Shown in pieces: positions 1 to 11,300 of a stretch of 64,000 bases of DNA. Under the pieces are notes generated by a model that saw only the letters and a list, made by a program, of their open reading frames with translations, ran no database searches and was not told where the DNA came from. How positions within the stretch are numbered: the stretch's first letter is position 1; every line of letters starts with the position of its first letter. Source of the stretch: Corticium candelabrum (taxonomy: Eukaryota > Porifera > Homoscleromorpha > Homosclerophorida > Plakinidae); contig NC_085090.1 of assembly GCF_963422355.1 (NCBI RefSeq), positions 2,535,411 through 2,599,410 of the forward strand, given 5' to 3'. The translations under genes and the position numbers were made by a program.

Positions 1-734
1 GAGGCGGGCGCGCAAGTCATGTTCTTTTGTTTGGGATAACCATAACGGAGGCGTTTTAGTGGGTTACCTAGTAATAAGAGGGTATTGTACACGTAAAGGA
101 CGGCACAATAGGGGTTACTTCTTGTTCTTGTTCTTCTACTGCGTACAGAGTACACTGCATCCCACGTTCTAATTACTAGACGGATATGTCGTGTAGCTTA
201 CACGTTGACACATCGATTATCCCGAACCTGCAGTGGAGTACACTGCGTTACAAGGAGCTAGTTAGACGTCGAAGCATAGCGCTTAGTAGCTAGAGAACAA
301 ACGGCTCAGCGATTAGGTGTCGTTACTGCCGCCGACATGCGCAGAATACAAACAACCACGTCTAGCTAAGGACGTACGTACGTGTGTTGCGTGAAGAGCG
401 CACTACAATTTGTCGTTTGTATTCCTCCTAGCAGCAGGTTACCCTCACGCCATCATAGCTGTCTTCGCTGTTGCTGTTCTTGTATTACAGCCGTAATTGA
501 AAGGTATGCAATTATGATACTTAACACTAATGCTGGTCCTAGGACCAACCGCAATATATTGAGAAGAGGCGGTACCATCCCAGACCCGTGGAGGACGATT
601 TTGTATCGGCGATACACGGGTCTGGGAGGCCGAGGCTAATAGCATAGGGGCGTGATGATGCGATTGAGCTCTGCTACTGTACTGCTACAGATGGCTATAC
701 GCCTTACCGTTGCTTGAGAAGTTGCTCACTGTGC
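1..734. other. Window start, no gene recognised
   Basis: No open frame here resembles a known protein and no splice-compatible exon chain was found. The only structure seen is a 12-bp inverted repeat at 579-626, listed separately. The sequence joins dispersed repeat R1 at about 735. Confidence 0.5.
579..626. repeat. 12-bp perfect inverted repeat
   Basis: CCCAGACCCGTG at 579-590 is matched by its exact reverse complement at 615-626, leaving a 24-base loop. It could be a transposon terminus remnant or a hairpin. No T-run or gene end beside it supports a terminator. Confidence 0.6.
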
Positions 735-2598
735 TGCCAATCTCAGATAGTCGCAAGGCTACCAAGATTGCAATCCCACGAATGCCAAAGCTGGCAGTAA
801 AAGAAGGACGGTCAATCAGTCATGAGGAAATTTCGTTCTTTGACTGATATGCTAGACTAGCTGGCGTAGTGCTTTGTAAACCTGTCACCATTCTAGCATG
901 TTTTCTTTCTACTATTGAATTTACTGTTTGCCTTGGATGTTGCGTGCACAAATTGAAGATTGCAATAAAATACTAATTTTTGGACAGCTCACTGATATTG
1001 AAAGTAAAAAAGTTTGCTGTCGACACGGTAGCACCAAGTTCATTCCTAGTAATGCTCCGATTGACCAATAAAGGTTATTCATTCATCACTTTCAGCTAAA
1101 ATGTACAAAATACTTTAGTTGAACACAACATAAACTATAACGGAGACTTTGGAGTCAGAGATACCCAATTATTCACCACTGCAATTATTGCAAACAGGTG
1201 CATCACTTGAAATGCTGCAGAGTGGAAGACTACGATGACACACGTAAAACTTACAACAATTCTGTAAACATACGTGTTGATGATATAGGTATTTGTAAAT
1301 ATTGAAGTCAAGACGCCATTTCACCATGTTTGTTGGCTTGAGTTTTGAAATTAGTCTGTGCGTAAGCAAAATTGCAATTGGGTGAGTGTTACAGTGATGG
1401 CTTTGGGTGAGTGTTGCAGTGATGGCTTTGGGTGGCCATGCAGTAGCCAGTTTGCCCATTGTTTCACTGGATAGTACTACTAGACCCCTAGATAATTGAG
1501 CAACAAAAAGCAAGGACAAAGTTATTTGATACATTGCAACTTGTAATAATAATAATAATAATTTATCACATATTTGCTGTAATATGATGCAGCAGCTGTA
1601 ACAAAGAACATCAGCGGGAGAATGCTAGCTCAGCATTGACTTACGCGTAGTTCTGTGGTTGGACGACAGATGTTACCCAACAAATTTACTGTAAAAATGT
1701 TAGTGATTTGTTCTTGCCGCAAACGAACTGCACATCGAGTTCATCGACTCTGCTTCAGACACGATACCAATATTGTACCGGCAGTGGGTATTGTCCGGTA
1801 ATGGATCACACCGATCAACGTTAGTTACTTATTGCTGCAGGTCTACGCGATATCACTTGTTGCTGTGTTCCTATATAGCTGAATGGACGAAAAAAAGGCC
1901 TTTTATGTATATTTCTGCACCAAGTTAGCTGTCATTGACCACTAATGACAACGAGAGTTCTGTAAAAAAGAGCTCGGCAATGGTAGCCGTCCAGTGCAAC
2001 TCCATTGCGTCTGGAATAGCAGGGATGACCGAACTGGGGGAAGAAAAGACAATCGCTCCTTCAATATTGGGATTGGTCAATACTGGCTGGGCTTCGCCCC
2101 TCGATCGGTTAGACACAGAATTTGGGGTAGCGAGGTTGGTGTCGTTGACTCATTGCACATTTCATGTGGTCAGCCTCCTCCGCGTTGCGTAAGATGTATA
2201 ACTAATATTGGATAGTGTTGCAGTTTGCTCACTTGTGTGCATGCTGCTCTGACTACCTCTGTCACAGGTTAATCAATGGTAAACCAAAATGGCGGCTGTC
2301 TGTTATAAAATTCTACTAATCCAAAGAAGCTATGGCCACCTCTGAATAGGACTCAAAACGTCAGGTAGTCAACTCTGGATTCCACAAACTGACAGTCGAA
2401 GCAACAGAATATTTCCGAGTGCAACAATCAAAACCATTCATGCAAGTACGTAACCTGGAGGGACACAAATGAAGCGATCTAAGCTATTTTGTTGGGAATA
2501 GCCTGTGTGTTGTAACTCTCTATCTTGCAGTGAAACTTGTCTCAAACAGAGCCAAAGCTTGGGAATGACTTGCCAGAGTATTATTAGATGTCCTAGTA
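735..2598 (+). repeat. Dispersed repeat R1, copy A
   Basis: Nearly the whole stretch realigns by eye, with point changes and small indels, to 44933-46503 (copy B). It also realigns to 59067-60143 plus 63198-63895 (copy C). Shared landmarks include the block around TAGTCGCAAGGCTA (present in A and C), a CAATAAAGGTTATTCATTC block, the TGTACCGGCAGTG block, and a GGGCTTCGCCCCTCGATC block near 2090. No long conserved frame survives in all copies, so this looks like a non-coding repeat or decayed mobile element. The family is not recognised. Copy A is an empty-site witness for the hAT inserted in copy C: CAGTG at 1782-1786. Confidence 0.85.
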
Positions 2599-2613
2599 GA
2601 CAAGGAAATTCAG

Positions 2614-3167
2614 GCAAGACCTTCGGTTACTGGATCAGCCTAAGACTCCAATAGATTGCAACATATTGTCCATGCCATTTGAGGTAGGCAATTCGGTTCG
2701 ACTAATAGTTTTTGCTTTTGATGATGTTACAAATGCTGTTCTGCAAAATTTTTCCTTGCAGCACGAAACTCAGCACCGGGTACTTCAGAAGATTGCTACT
2801 ACGCTAAAAGACAGAGTAGGTTCCTAAACCCGCTTTGAAAGAAACAGCCGTTTAGCTTGCTTTACATGCATGCAGTAAAAGTTTGCATTCTTGTGAACTG
2901 GAATAGCAGCAAAATGTATTCAATAAACTACGGTTGCTCACTGATATAATTATGTGTGTGTAGAAATTTTCATTTCATGTAGGAGTGCTTCAAGTGACAT
3001 TCTTGTCTCTTTAGGGCTTCGAGAAGGATATGGGCTCCCCAAGTCATTTGAAGGACATTGGTATAGGAGGCATGCTGGCAGGGCAGTCCTTAATGTCTGC
3101 GATGAACTACTCAGACATACCTTTCAGGCAGACTTGCTTGCAGCAGCTACCAGCACTTTCAATGTGA
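2614..3167 (+). other. Candidate three-exon fragment, unrecognised
   Basis: Three short open blocks are joined by GT-AG boundaries in compatible phase: 2614-2683 (after CAG, ending GAG before GTAGGC), 2762-2815 (after TTGCAG, before GTAGGT) and 3015-3167 (after CTCTTTAG, ending in TGA). All internal junctions are phase 0. The predicted peptide matches no family I recognise. It may be the remnant of a host gene or of a retroelement. The copy B counterpart lacks this stretch. The phase agreement could be chance, so confidence is low. Confidence 0.3.
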
Positions 3168-3396
3168 CTAAGCCCTACAATAATATTGCGTGTCATCAAA
3201 AGCTAACCAACAGTTAGTTACGAGATGCTGTTGAACTCATTGCAAGTTGCACAGTTCTAACAAAAGACTTAGCATTGACTTAAATAATGATGATCAAGTG
3301 TCGCTGATACATCGTTAATACTTCACAAAAGGATTTCCGTATGAAAACTTGACAAACTTAGTCAGAGAATAGTAGGGACCACTGGTTATCATGATA

Positions 3397-4785
3397 CAGT
3401 GTGTTTCAAAAGTAAAATACCAGTATATTATTGAAATACATTATGACAATAATTGTATATCTAAAGCGAATAATGCTTACATTTATTGCCCAAAATATAT
3501 CTTTATAATAACAAAAACAGTTTTCATTTCAAATGTGGTGGATTGTCACTTTATGACGTCATAATAGTACGCCATGGCAACATAAATACTTGGCACCTGT
3601 AGTATAAAAGTGGAAAGAAAATTAATGATCTTAAGTCCAGTTTTCATGCCCATACAGGATGCCTTTGTCTTTAGAAGAGCGATTTTTTTGGTTAAGGAAG
3701 TGTACAGTCATGGTGGAAAATATTCTAAAGAAGTTCAGAATATTTTCAAAGAAAACTTTGGAGAGGAACGACTTCCTGATCGACATTGTGTTGTTGCATT
3801 AATGAAGAAATTCGAGCAAACTGGAAGCGTGCAGGATCGACCTCGTAGTGGCCGTCCTTCAGTTATAAATAACGAAGCACTACAAGATGTCACGAATAAA
3901 CTTGATAGGAGCCCGCATAAATCTCTGAGACGTCTTTCACAGGAAGTTGGTATGTCGTTAACGTCAACCTACAGAGCAGTTAAGAAGCAGAAGTTCTTCC
4001 CTTACAAAGTTAGTGCCGTCCATGAACTCAAGGCACAAGACACCGAAAAGCGAGTAAGCTTCTGTCGTTGGTTTCAACAATTCATCGACATGAATGGAGA
4101 AAATATCTTGAATGATACATTCTTTACTGATGAGGCATGGTTTCATTTATCTGGCTATACGAACAGGCAGAATTCGAGAACATGGGCAACTGAAAATCCC
4201 CATGAAATATTCGAGAAGCCGCTTCATGACCAAAAGATCGGTGTCTGGTGTGCAGTATCCAGAAGCCGTATCATTGGGCCAATCTTCTTCGACAGCACCG
4301 TTAACTCTGATCGGTATATTAAGAACATTTTTGTTCCGTTTTCTGAACAACTTACAGCATCAGAAAAGCAAAGAACATGGTTCCAACAAGATGGCGCCAC
4401 TGCTCATACTGCACGAGCTACGATGACAGCCGTCCGCAAGGTATTCGGTGAACGCGTCATTTCACGAGATTTATGGCCACCACGCTCACCAGACCTGACG
4501 CCACCGGATTTTTACCTTTGCGGAAAATTGAAAGATCTTGTTTATGCTGACAATCCTCGTTCAACCAATGATCTTAAACATAATATCAGACAAATCATTG
4601 CCGATATCAGATGTGAGGAACTGCACCGAGTCTTCAGCAGCCTGCGTCGAAGAGTCGAACTCTGTCTCCAAGTGGATGGCTCACATTTCCAGCAACTGTT
4701 ATGATTAGTTAATGTAGCAAATATTTCTAATTATAAATATTTTTAATTATAAATACTTTCGGTATGTTACTTTTGAAACACCCTG
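3397..4785 (+). mobile_element. Tc1/mariner-superfamily DNA transposon
   Basis: The element is bounded by terminal inverted repeats of about 25 bp, starting CAGTGTGTTTCAAAAGTAA on the left. The reverse complement of the right end starts CAGGGTGTTTCAAAAGTAA, so there are two mismatches in 25. The dinucleotide TA flanks both ends (3395-3396 and 4786-4787), the target duplication expected of this superfamily. The 1389-bp length and single intronless transposase gene also fit. It lies in the 2599-8105 block, which copy B of the duplicated region lacks. Confidence 0.93.
3659..4704 (+). pseudogene. Tc1/mariner-like DDE/D transposase, frameshifted near start
   Basis: The long frame (3646-4704 by ATG, open from 3610) encodes an N-terminal helix-turn-helix region with GKYSKEVQNIF and a GRPS linker. 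A D,D,D catalytic core follows: TFFTDEAWFH, then WFQQDGATAHTAR, then SPDLTPPDFYL. Such transposases cut and paste the element in the nucleus by binding its inverted repeats. The likely true start is the ATG at 3659 in another frame, reading MPLSLEER. It joins the main frame only if the T7 run at 3683-3689 once had one more T. The rest of the frame is open to the stop at 4704. The break may be a real mutation or a homopolymer sequencing error. The acidic third residue marks a mariner-like rather than Tc1 (E) core. Confidence 0.88.
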
Positions 4786-4810
4786 TATATGGAACTTTTT
4801 TTGCACAGGG

Positions 4811-4925
4811 ATGATAACCAACTCTATACAGAAGAGAGTTTGGAAGTCTACAAAGATCTCTCTATACAAACTGTACGTGACCTGGCTACACCCCTTCTGC
4901 CTCTCCAACCATCAAACGCATTTTT
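4811..4925 (+). pseudogene. Possible non-LTR retrotransposon fragment
   Basis: A short open stretch begins just after a TTTGCACAG acceptor-like site and contains QKRVWKSTKISLYKLYV. This resembles the RVW..I....K..LY motif found after the reverse-transcriptase domain of many LINE elements. It lies just upstream of the CTGT microsatellite and the retrotransposon 3' region, and could be an older fragment. It is too short for a firm call. Confidence 0.3.
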
Positions 4926-4962
4926 AGATACTTTCTGCTATAATCTCTACCTATAAACCGAC

Positions 4963-6035
4963 CTGTCTGTCTGTCTGCCTGTCTGTCTGGACGATGAAGA
5001 AGAAGTTATATATCACACTCTAGAGGAGATGATCAAGAACCCCAGGAAACTACAGCATCGTTTATCAACGGACATTTCCTGCATGGAAGCAGCAACATTT
5101 ACCAATAGAATAGTTGAGGAAAAAGACGCGGGAAGAATGAGATCCTTGCAAGGACGAGGGGCGGGAGGATGGCTTGAAACAGTCCCCACTTCAGACAAGC
5201 ACGCACTAAAGCAGAATGAATTTCGTCTAGCGTCTTGTCTGAGGTTGGGTGTCTGTCTGCCATTCAGTCAGCTCCTTGTAAAATGTGAGTGTGGAGCAGA
5301 GCTGGACAGAGAAGGATATCACTTGATTACATGTAAGTATGGGGGAGGTCCTGTCTGGACGCACAACACCCTAGTTTCTGGATGGAGCGAGTGTCTCAGC
5401 GATTTGCTCATATGCCACCAGATTGAGCCAAGACACAGATACATCCACACTGAAGATAGACCAGACATCACATTTTACGACGTAGACTCAGGAACAACAA
5501 AAGAGATAGATGTTGCTATGGCTCATCCCTGGAGCAAAGATACCATCAAGGGAGCGTCCACGACATGTGGATATGCAGCAACAAAACGAGAGGCAAGGAA
5601 GGAAGTAAAGTATCGCAAAGAATCATTACCAGATGGTTCTAAGCCTTTTGTTACTCCTCTGGTGTTCGAACACTTTGGTCGTTGGGGACCCAAAGCAGAG
5701 GAATTTTTAAATGAACTTGCAAAGAAGTCCAAAGACATGCTGGGAAGGAAAAATGAAGCAGCGTTTAGAAGCTATTGGAGAAGAAGATTTTCTGTGATTA
5801 TTCAGAAATGTAACAGTAGAGTTGTTTTAAGAAAGCTATCTAGGCTTTCATTGAATTGTTTGGATGGACAAGACAAGCTAGAGATGGACAAAGCCATTCA
5901 TAGTTCTATTCATTAATTAAAACGAAGAACAGTAGGAAAGTAGAACTTTTAGTACTGCAGCAAGTGATGTAAGTAGTGACGTTTGATGACAATAAAACAA
6001 ATCTGTCTGTCTGCCTGTCTGTCTGTCTGTCTGTC
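4963..6035 (+). mobile_element. 5'-truncated RLE non-LTR retrotransposon in CTGT repeat
   Basis: A 1-kb element fragment is bordered by CTGT-type microsatellite on both sides, at 4963-4990 and 6002-6035. Between them lie the C-terminal coding part of an endonuclease-bearing retrotransposon and a 3' untranslated tail ending in AATAAAACAAAT before the repeat. The upstream reverse transcriptase is missing, as expected for 5' truncation during target-primed reverse transcription. The repeat on both sides suggests either insertion into a pre-existing microsatellite or an element that ends in TCTG units. Confidence 0.7.
5029..5916 (+). CDS. Retrotransposon C-terminal zinc knuckle and restriction-like endonuclease
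   Basis: The 295-residue open frame is the 3' end of a pol protein of the R2/NeSL-like class. Visible in order are LRLGVCLPFSQLL, a C-C-H-C cluster (CECGAELDREGYHLITC, near residues 88-104), and a restriction-like endonuclease core with RPDITFYDV, KEIDVAMAHPW and, further on, EVKYRKE. These match the RPD...D...K..KY pattern of PD-(D/E)XK nucleases that nick the target to start reverse transcription. No reverse-transcriptase motif is present and the frame opens just after a microsatellite, so the protein is 5'-truncated. The remaining frame has no stops. The ATG at 5029 is not a real start. The family assignment is confident, the clade less so. Confidence 0.75.
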   Translation: MIKNPRKLQHRLSTDISCMEAATFTNRIVEEKDAGRMRSLQGRGAGGWLETVPTSDKHALKQNEFRLASCLRLGVCLPFSQLLVKCECGAELDREGYHLITCKYGGGPVWTHNTLVSGWSECLSDLLICHQIEPRHRYIHTEDRPDITFYDVDSGTTKEIDVAMAHPWSKDTIKGASTTCGYAATKREARKEVKYRKESLPDGSKPFVTPLVFEHFGRWGPKAEEFLNELAKKSKDMLGRKNEAAFRSYWRRRFSVIIQKCNSRVVLRKLSRLSLNCLDGQDKLEMDKAIHSSIH

Positions 6036-7238
6036 ATTAATAGCAAACAGTGTCTGCAAATCAATAATTTCTGTGATTAAAGTATTACCCGGGCGAAGCC
6101 GGGTATTGGAGCTTGTCATGCTATAAAGTTTGTGGTTATTCATGTTACTGGGATGTGGAAGAAACAACTACTGAGTGTAAGCAGCCAAAATGTTGGCTAA
6201 TCTAAAAGCTGACTGGTCATCTGCCATAGCATGTATTTATACCCGCAACAGGACTGTGGATATAACTGATAAAATGGCAGCAAACCTGTGGATCACTGTA
6301 TAAAGCACTACAATCTGCAAGCATCGAACTCGACGATACCTTACAAATTCACCTGCTTTCTCCACTACTGAAATTGAGGAGAGATTCTTGTGAGGAGTTG
6401 AATGGCATGATGTAAACTTGCTACATGTGCTGTTGGCCTATAACTATAGCTAGAGGATATTGTATTGTATGTTAATTGTTTTCATGGTTATTGCGTTTGG
6501 TACATATGTTTGTGTGTTCTACAGTATCATCAACACTTTTATGTCTGCTGCAGAGTTATTCATTTAATTAAGCACATTAGAGTCATATCTTGAACTGCAC
6601 TCTTCTTTCCACGAAGCACACACTGTCGAGGAACAACTGGGATCTGTTCATGAACAAACCTCCTAGACCACTAGATCTGCCGACAGTAACACATCACAGA
6701 TAATATTGTTCAACTTGAAATAAGAGTTAGGCCGACTCACAGTTATGACCGATCCAATAGCAAGAGACAAAAATGATGAAGAGTAGCTAGTTGAGTTGAC
6801 TTTATGAAACGACTGGATTGGCACAACTATCTAACAGAGATTATGTAGATGGAACTGCTGCCCTTTGCCTGTCTGAACGCCAAATTTATATTGCCGGGGA
6901 CCTTCATTCTACTTTGGTCATAGCAAGACTATGGCCAAAGTCACCTATCAGATCTCAGTATCCTTGAAATCGATGGCCATGTAATGTAAAAAGATGTAAT
7001 ATACTTCCTTTAAAGATGCCGTTATTTAAAGTGGCTAATATCTCCTTAGATAGTCACTCCTTAAGTTAAAAAGGTCTTGTGGTCTTGAAGATACTTTGAA
7101 AAGCAAGTGGACAACATAGGCAAGTATCGAATGAATGTTGGTCCTGGTAAACATGGCTACATGATACATGTACAGAAAGATCATTGAGACTTGGTCAACA
7201 TCATTTACAGCCCAGAACTTTCGTCGCAATTTGATGGT

Positions 7239-7294
<56 letters not shown>

Positions 7295-8105
7295 CTGTAT
7301 ATATATATATACACACATATATATTGGAAAAGTGCAGAATGCTACCTACCTGTACTGGTAGCAGTACGTTGTGCAGAAATAGAAAGAATGATACAGTCTA
7401 GAAAGACTCCCTTGGAAAAGACTCCACATTTCTAGTGTTAACAGTATTATTACTACAATATATATTGTTGTTATTGACATTACTCCATAATACAATTAAG
7501 AAATTTTGACCAAGTTGCATTTCTTCAGCAGTGGCGTAAGTTAGAAATCCACTAATTGGAATTACTGATCCGTATGCGATGGTAAAAATGCAGTGTACAA
7601 GCCTAGGACAAAGGCGAGCTGGCAACACGAAGGCTGGATGTTCTTGTAACAAAGAAGCAGCAAATATTTAGCCGCGTGTATGGTACTTAGCTCGTCAGGA
7701 TAATCAATGGTGTAAACGCCAAAACTTGCAAGCATCTGTAAAACTAGGTGGCTGGCAAGACATAATGCTCTCAGCTCAAAAGAACATGACAAACAGATAT
7801 ATCAACTTGGTGAAAAACATGCATAAACTACTTAAGTATGTCAACGTATACAACTTCTGCCTTCACGCCATCAGAACTGCTTTTTATAAGAAACATATAC
7901 ACTAATTAGCTAGGTGCAATATCGCCTAACTGTCTCATCCACAAAGAAGTACACAATCGTAAAGCCTATTGAAATTGCAGGAGTGAAGATTAACGGTAGA
8001 TCAATTTCCTTACTCGACCGTTCATGTTATGTCACTGCCAAATGGACTGGGCCACCAGGCGAAGTACAAATAGAAGTACAATGGGTAAGCAGAATTGACT
8101 ATTTC
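6036..8105. other. Stretch without recognised gene
   Basis: Only short frames are present and none resembles a known protein. A GC-rich palindromic motif TACCCGGGCGAAGCCGGGTA lies near 6087-6106, and a TA microsatellite lies at 7244-7325. The stretch has no counterpart in copy B of the duplicated region, where R1 and R2 are almost directly adjacent. Confidence 0.5.
7244..7325. repeat. TA microsatellite
   Basis: An uninterrupted TA run of about 49 bases is followed by TTCTG and a second TA/CA run. Confidence 0.95.
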
Positions 8106-8380
8106 AACAATACAGCATTTGCCGAAATGGACAGTGTAAATAAATAAGATTGTGATGGGATGCCTCTAAGGGCAGTCGTTAGAACTACTTGCACAAATAG
8201 AAACATAGGATAAGATTCTAGCTCGAAAACATGCAATTACCCTCAGTCACGAAGTCCATTTCAATGAATCGAAATGCTAAAATCAGGTACAAATTTGCCC
8301 AACTGTTCTTCCTCCATCAATTTCAGATGAACGGATAGAGAATTCAAATCTCCAATCAAATGTCAAAAGTCGTAAGATTT

Positions 8381-11300
8381 CAGTAGCGTAGCTAGGCATG
8401 AGGCAGTGAGGCAGTTGCCTCGGTAGGAAAAATGGGCGTGGCATTTGTCACGTGGTCACTTTCAGGTCACACTTCTATCACGTGTCTGTGCTTTATTATG
8501 GCAGAGCCGCCAAAGAAGAAGAGAAAGCAGCTGTCTATTCAGTTGGCCTTGGGGTAAGCATAGGATACTAGACTGTGTTTTACGTTGGGCGAGGCCCCGT
8601 TGTAGTTTGAGTTTGTAGGATCACGTGTCATAGTCTCCCCCCATGCAAGTGCTCCCCAGTCACTGCCATCTAGCTCACTGGTGGGAGTGCGTCCCTATAC
8701 TCAGGCCTATGCATGAATTATCAGTCCCAGTAACTTTTATAGACCTATAGCTAGGCACCGGTAGGTCCAACAGGCGCACAGGATTCCTCCACAGATTACT
8801 TCATCCCTTTCTTCTATTCGTCCCCATATACGGCCGACGCTCTCCATGAACTACAGAAAGCTGGGAGTAGTGAATGCTGGTTACGTAATATTGTAATGTT
8901 GGAACAGTCATTGAAGAAGAGTGTTCGACAACACCCTATACACGTATATCCACGTTCTGAATGTGTATTCGTCTGTCTGTGAATACAGTGCCAATCTGCA
9001 ATACATATTATAGACGGGAACCAGATGCTCTCCCTACACTGCGTCCAAGATCCACTTTCTCTCAATTGCTCTAGCTGTCATGGTACATTTCAGGACAAAT
9101 CCGTAGTTAATTAATTGAAGTCTACATTGAACTCGTTCATGTTCCAGACTGCTATGTACGAGGTATCAATTAAACTTTTCACGTTGATACACATTACGAA
9201 CGTTCTTTAAATCATTAATGAGGGGAAAGCTTGCAATGGTCAATTAAGATGAGTCAAAAATCTCAAACCATGCATCAAGGTGCTGCTGCATGCACCTGAG
9301 TAGCTAGGAGTCGTTCACTCCGGAAGTGAGTAATCCGCGCCGTTAGTATGAGTCGAATGCTGAGGAGTACCTCAGTCACGCCTAGGAGGTTCTGGCGCCA
9401 AAGACCGGGGAGTCACCTATGCCGGGGGGATCGGTGGCGCCGCAGACACTGAACTTGCGACGGCTGCATAATTATGTACTTACCCAAGCATGTGTTCCTT
9501 TTTACAGAAAGAAGCTCGAGTCATCGGATGGATCTGAGGCCACGTCGTATGCTAGATCTCCTTTCAATGAAGCAAACGGCGATGCAAAGGAGAATCTTCA
9601 CCAAGATCAAGGTAGTTGGAACTAAGTAACCTTTCCGTAGTGTTACTTGACTGCGGTTGTTGCAGAAGTACACCCAACTGATACAGAAATGGCACAGTCA
9701 TCCTTCAAAGATCCCACATACTATATCCACAGGAGGATCAGTGATGATGAGAGACTTTATCTACTAAAGAATAAATGGATACCACCTCTTTTGTTCAAAT
9801 TTCCCACTAGAAATGGCAGGAAATACAACTGTCGATGGGAAGAAGATTATAGTTGGCTTCGATACTCTTCTAGTAAAGATGCTGCTTTCTGTTCTTTTTG
9901 TGTACTGTTTGCTGAGCAATCAACTGCCACTCAAACCACTGCACGTTGTGGATTCAATGCAGGTTCCTTCCATTCATCAGGTTTTCATGATTGGAAGAAC
10001 GCTACTGGGCTGAAACGTAGCGCAATACGTTCACATGAGTGCAGTGAAATGCACAAGAACTCAGCAGCAAAGGCTCGATCTTTGTTGAATGTTGCTGAAG
10101 GCAAGTCCAAGGACATCCAGTCATCCATTTCTACATCACACGAAGTTGCAATTCAGAAAAATCGAGCAATCATTTTATCTGTTATTGATTTAGTCATTGC
10201 CCTTGGTCAACGCAATGTACCATTTCGGGGTCATAATTGGGACAAACAGCAAAGACGAGAAGACGGAAATTTCGATTTTTTCCTAAATTGGAAGTCAACA
10301 TTTGACCCTGTACTTCAGGAGCATCTGTTGCATGGAAAGAAAAACGCTGTGTACAGGAGCCCAGATGTACAGAATGAAATTATACAGCTGGCTGGTTTGG
10401 AAGTGAGAAAGAAAATTGTAAATGATGCCAAAGTCAGTAAATGGTTTTCAGTGATGGCTGACGAATGCACTGATGCGGCACAATTAGAACAAATGGCAAT
10501 ATGCATTAGATTTGTAGACGAGACCAGCTACAAAAAGTTTGAAGTAAGAGAGGAGTTTATAGGGTTTGTCGAGCTTGCTGTTGCCAATGCTGAATGTATT
10601 AGTGCAGCTATTACAGACTATCTGAAGGAGTGTGACTTAGATATTGGATTGCTCCGTGGCCAGGGCTATGATGGAGCCTCCGTAATGTCTGGAAGGGCCT
10701 CAGGTGTGTCTACCAGAATTCTTCAGCAACAGCCAAGAGCATTCTACCAACATTGTCGGTCGCATAAATTGAACTTAGTCATAGCGTCTTCGTGCAAACA
10801 AGTACCACAAATTAGAGATATGTTTGATTCTGTAGGAGCTTTGACCTGGTTTCTTGGAGGAAGTCCAAAGCGGAAGAGCATTCTTAGTCGATACTTGAAA
10901 ATTGACGATATATCTGAGTATCTTACAGCAGAATTTGATGAAGAGAATGTAACCACTGCTGAGCCACAACTCAGCGATGTCCTTGTTCAGAAGTCAGCAA
11001 AGAAGCAACTGCCTGTACTATGTCAAACCAGATGGTCTGCTAGACTAGCAACACTATCAAGCATGCTTGCTAAATACAAAGCAATATGTCATGCTCTGGA
11101 AGACATTGCTATCGAGAGTTCGAGTTCTGATTCAAGGACTCAGGCTACATCTTACAGCAGACTTCTACATTCTTCCCAGTTTATTGTTTCACTTGTGGTG
11201 GCTCAGTTTATACTCAGTTTCTGTGACCCGCTGACGATGGTTTTGCAAAAGCCCAACTGTGATGTACTAAAGGCATTTAGAAAGGCAAAGCTCTTGAGGT

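Noticed and set aside
382-645. Overlapping short frames on both strands near the window start
   Set aside because: No domain, no splice context, and the frames span an inverted repeat.
6087-6106. TACCCGGGCGAAGCCGGGTA as a terminator or regulatory hairpin
   Set aside because: No adjacent gene end. Similar GC-rich palindromes are common in repeat remnants. A similar GGGCTTCGCCC motif sits in R1 without apparent function.
7035-7401. Ile/Tyr-rich frames on both strands
   Set aside because: Translation of TA microsatellite.
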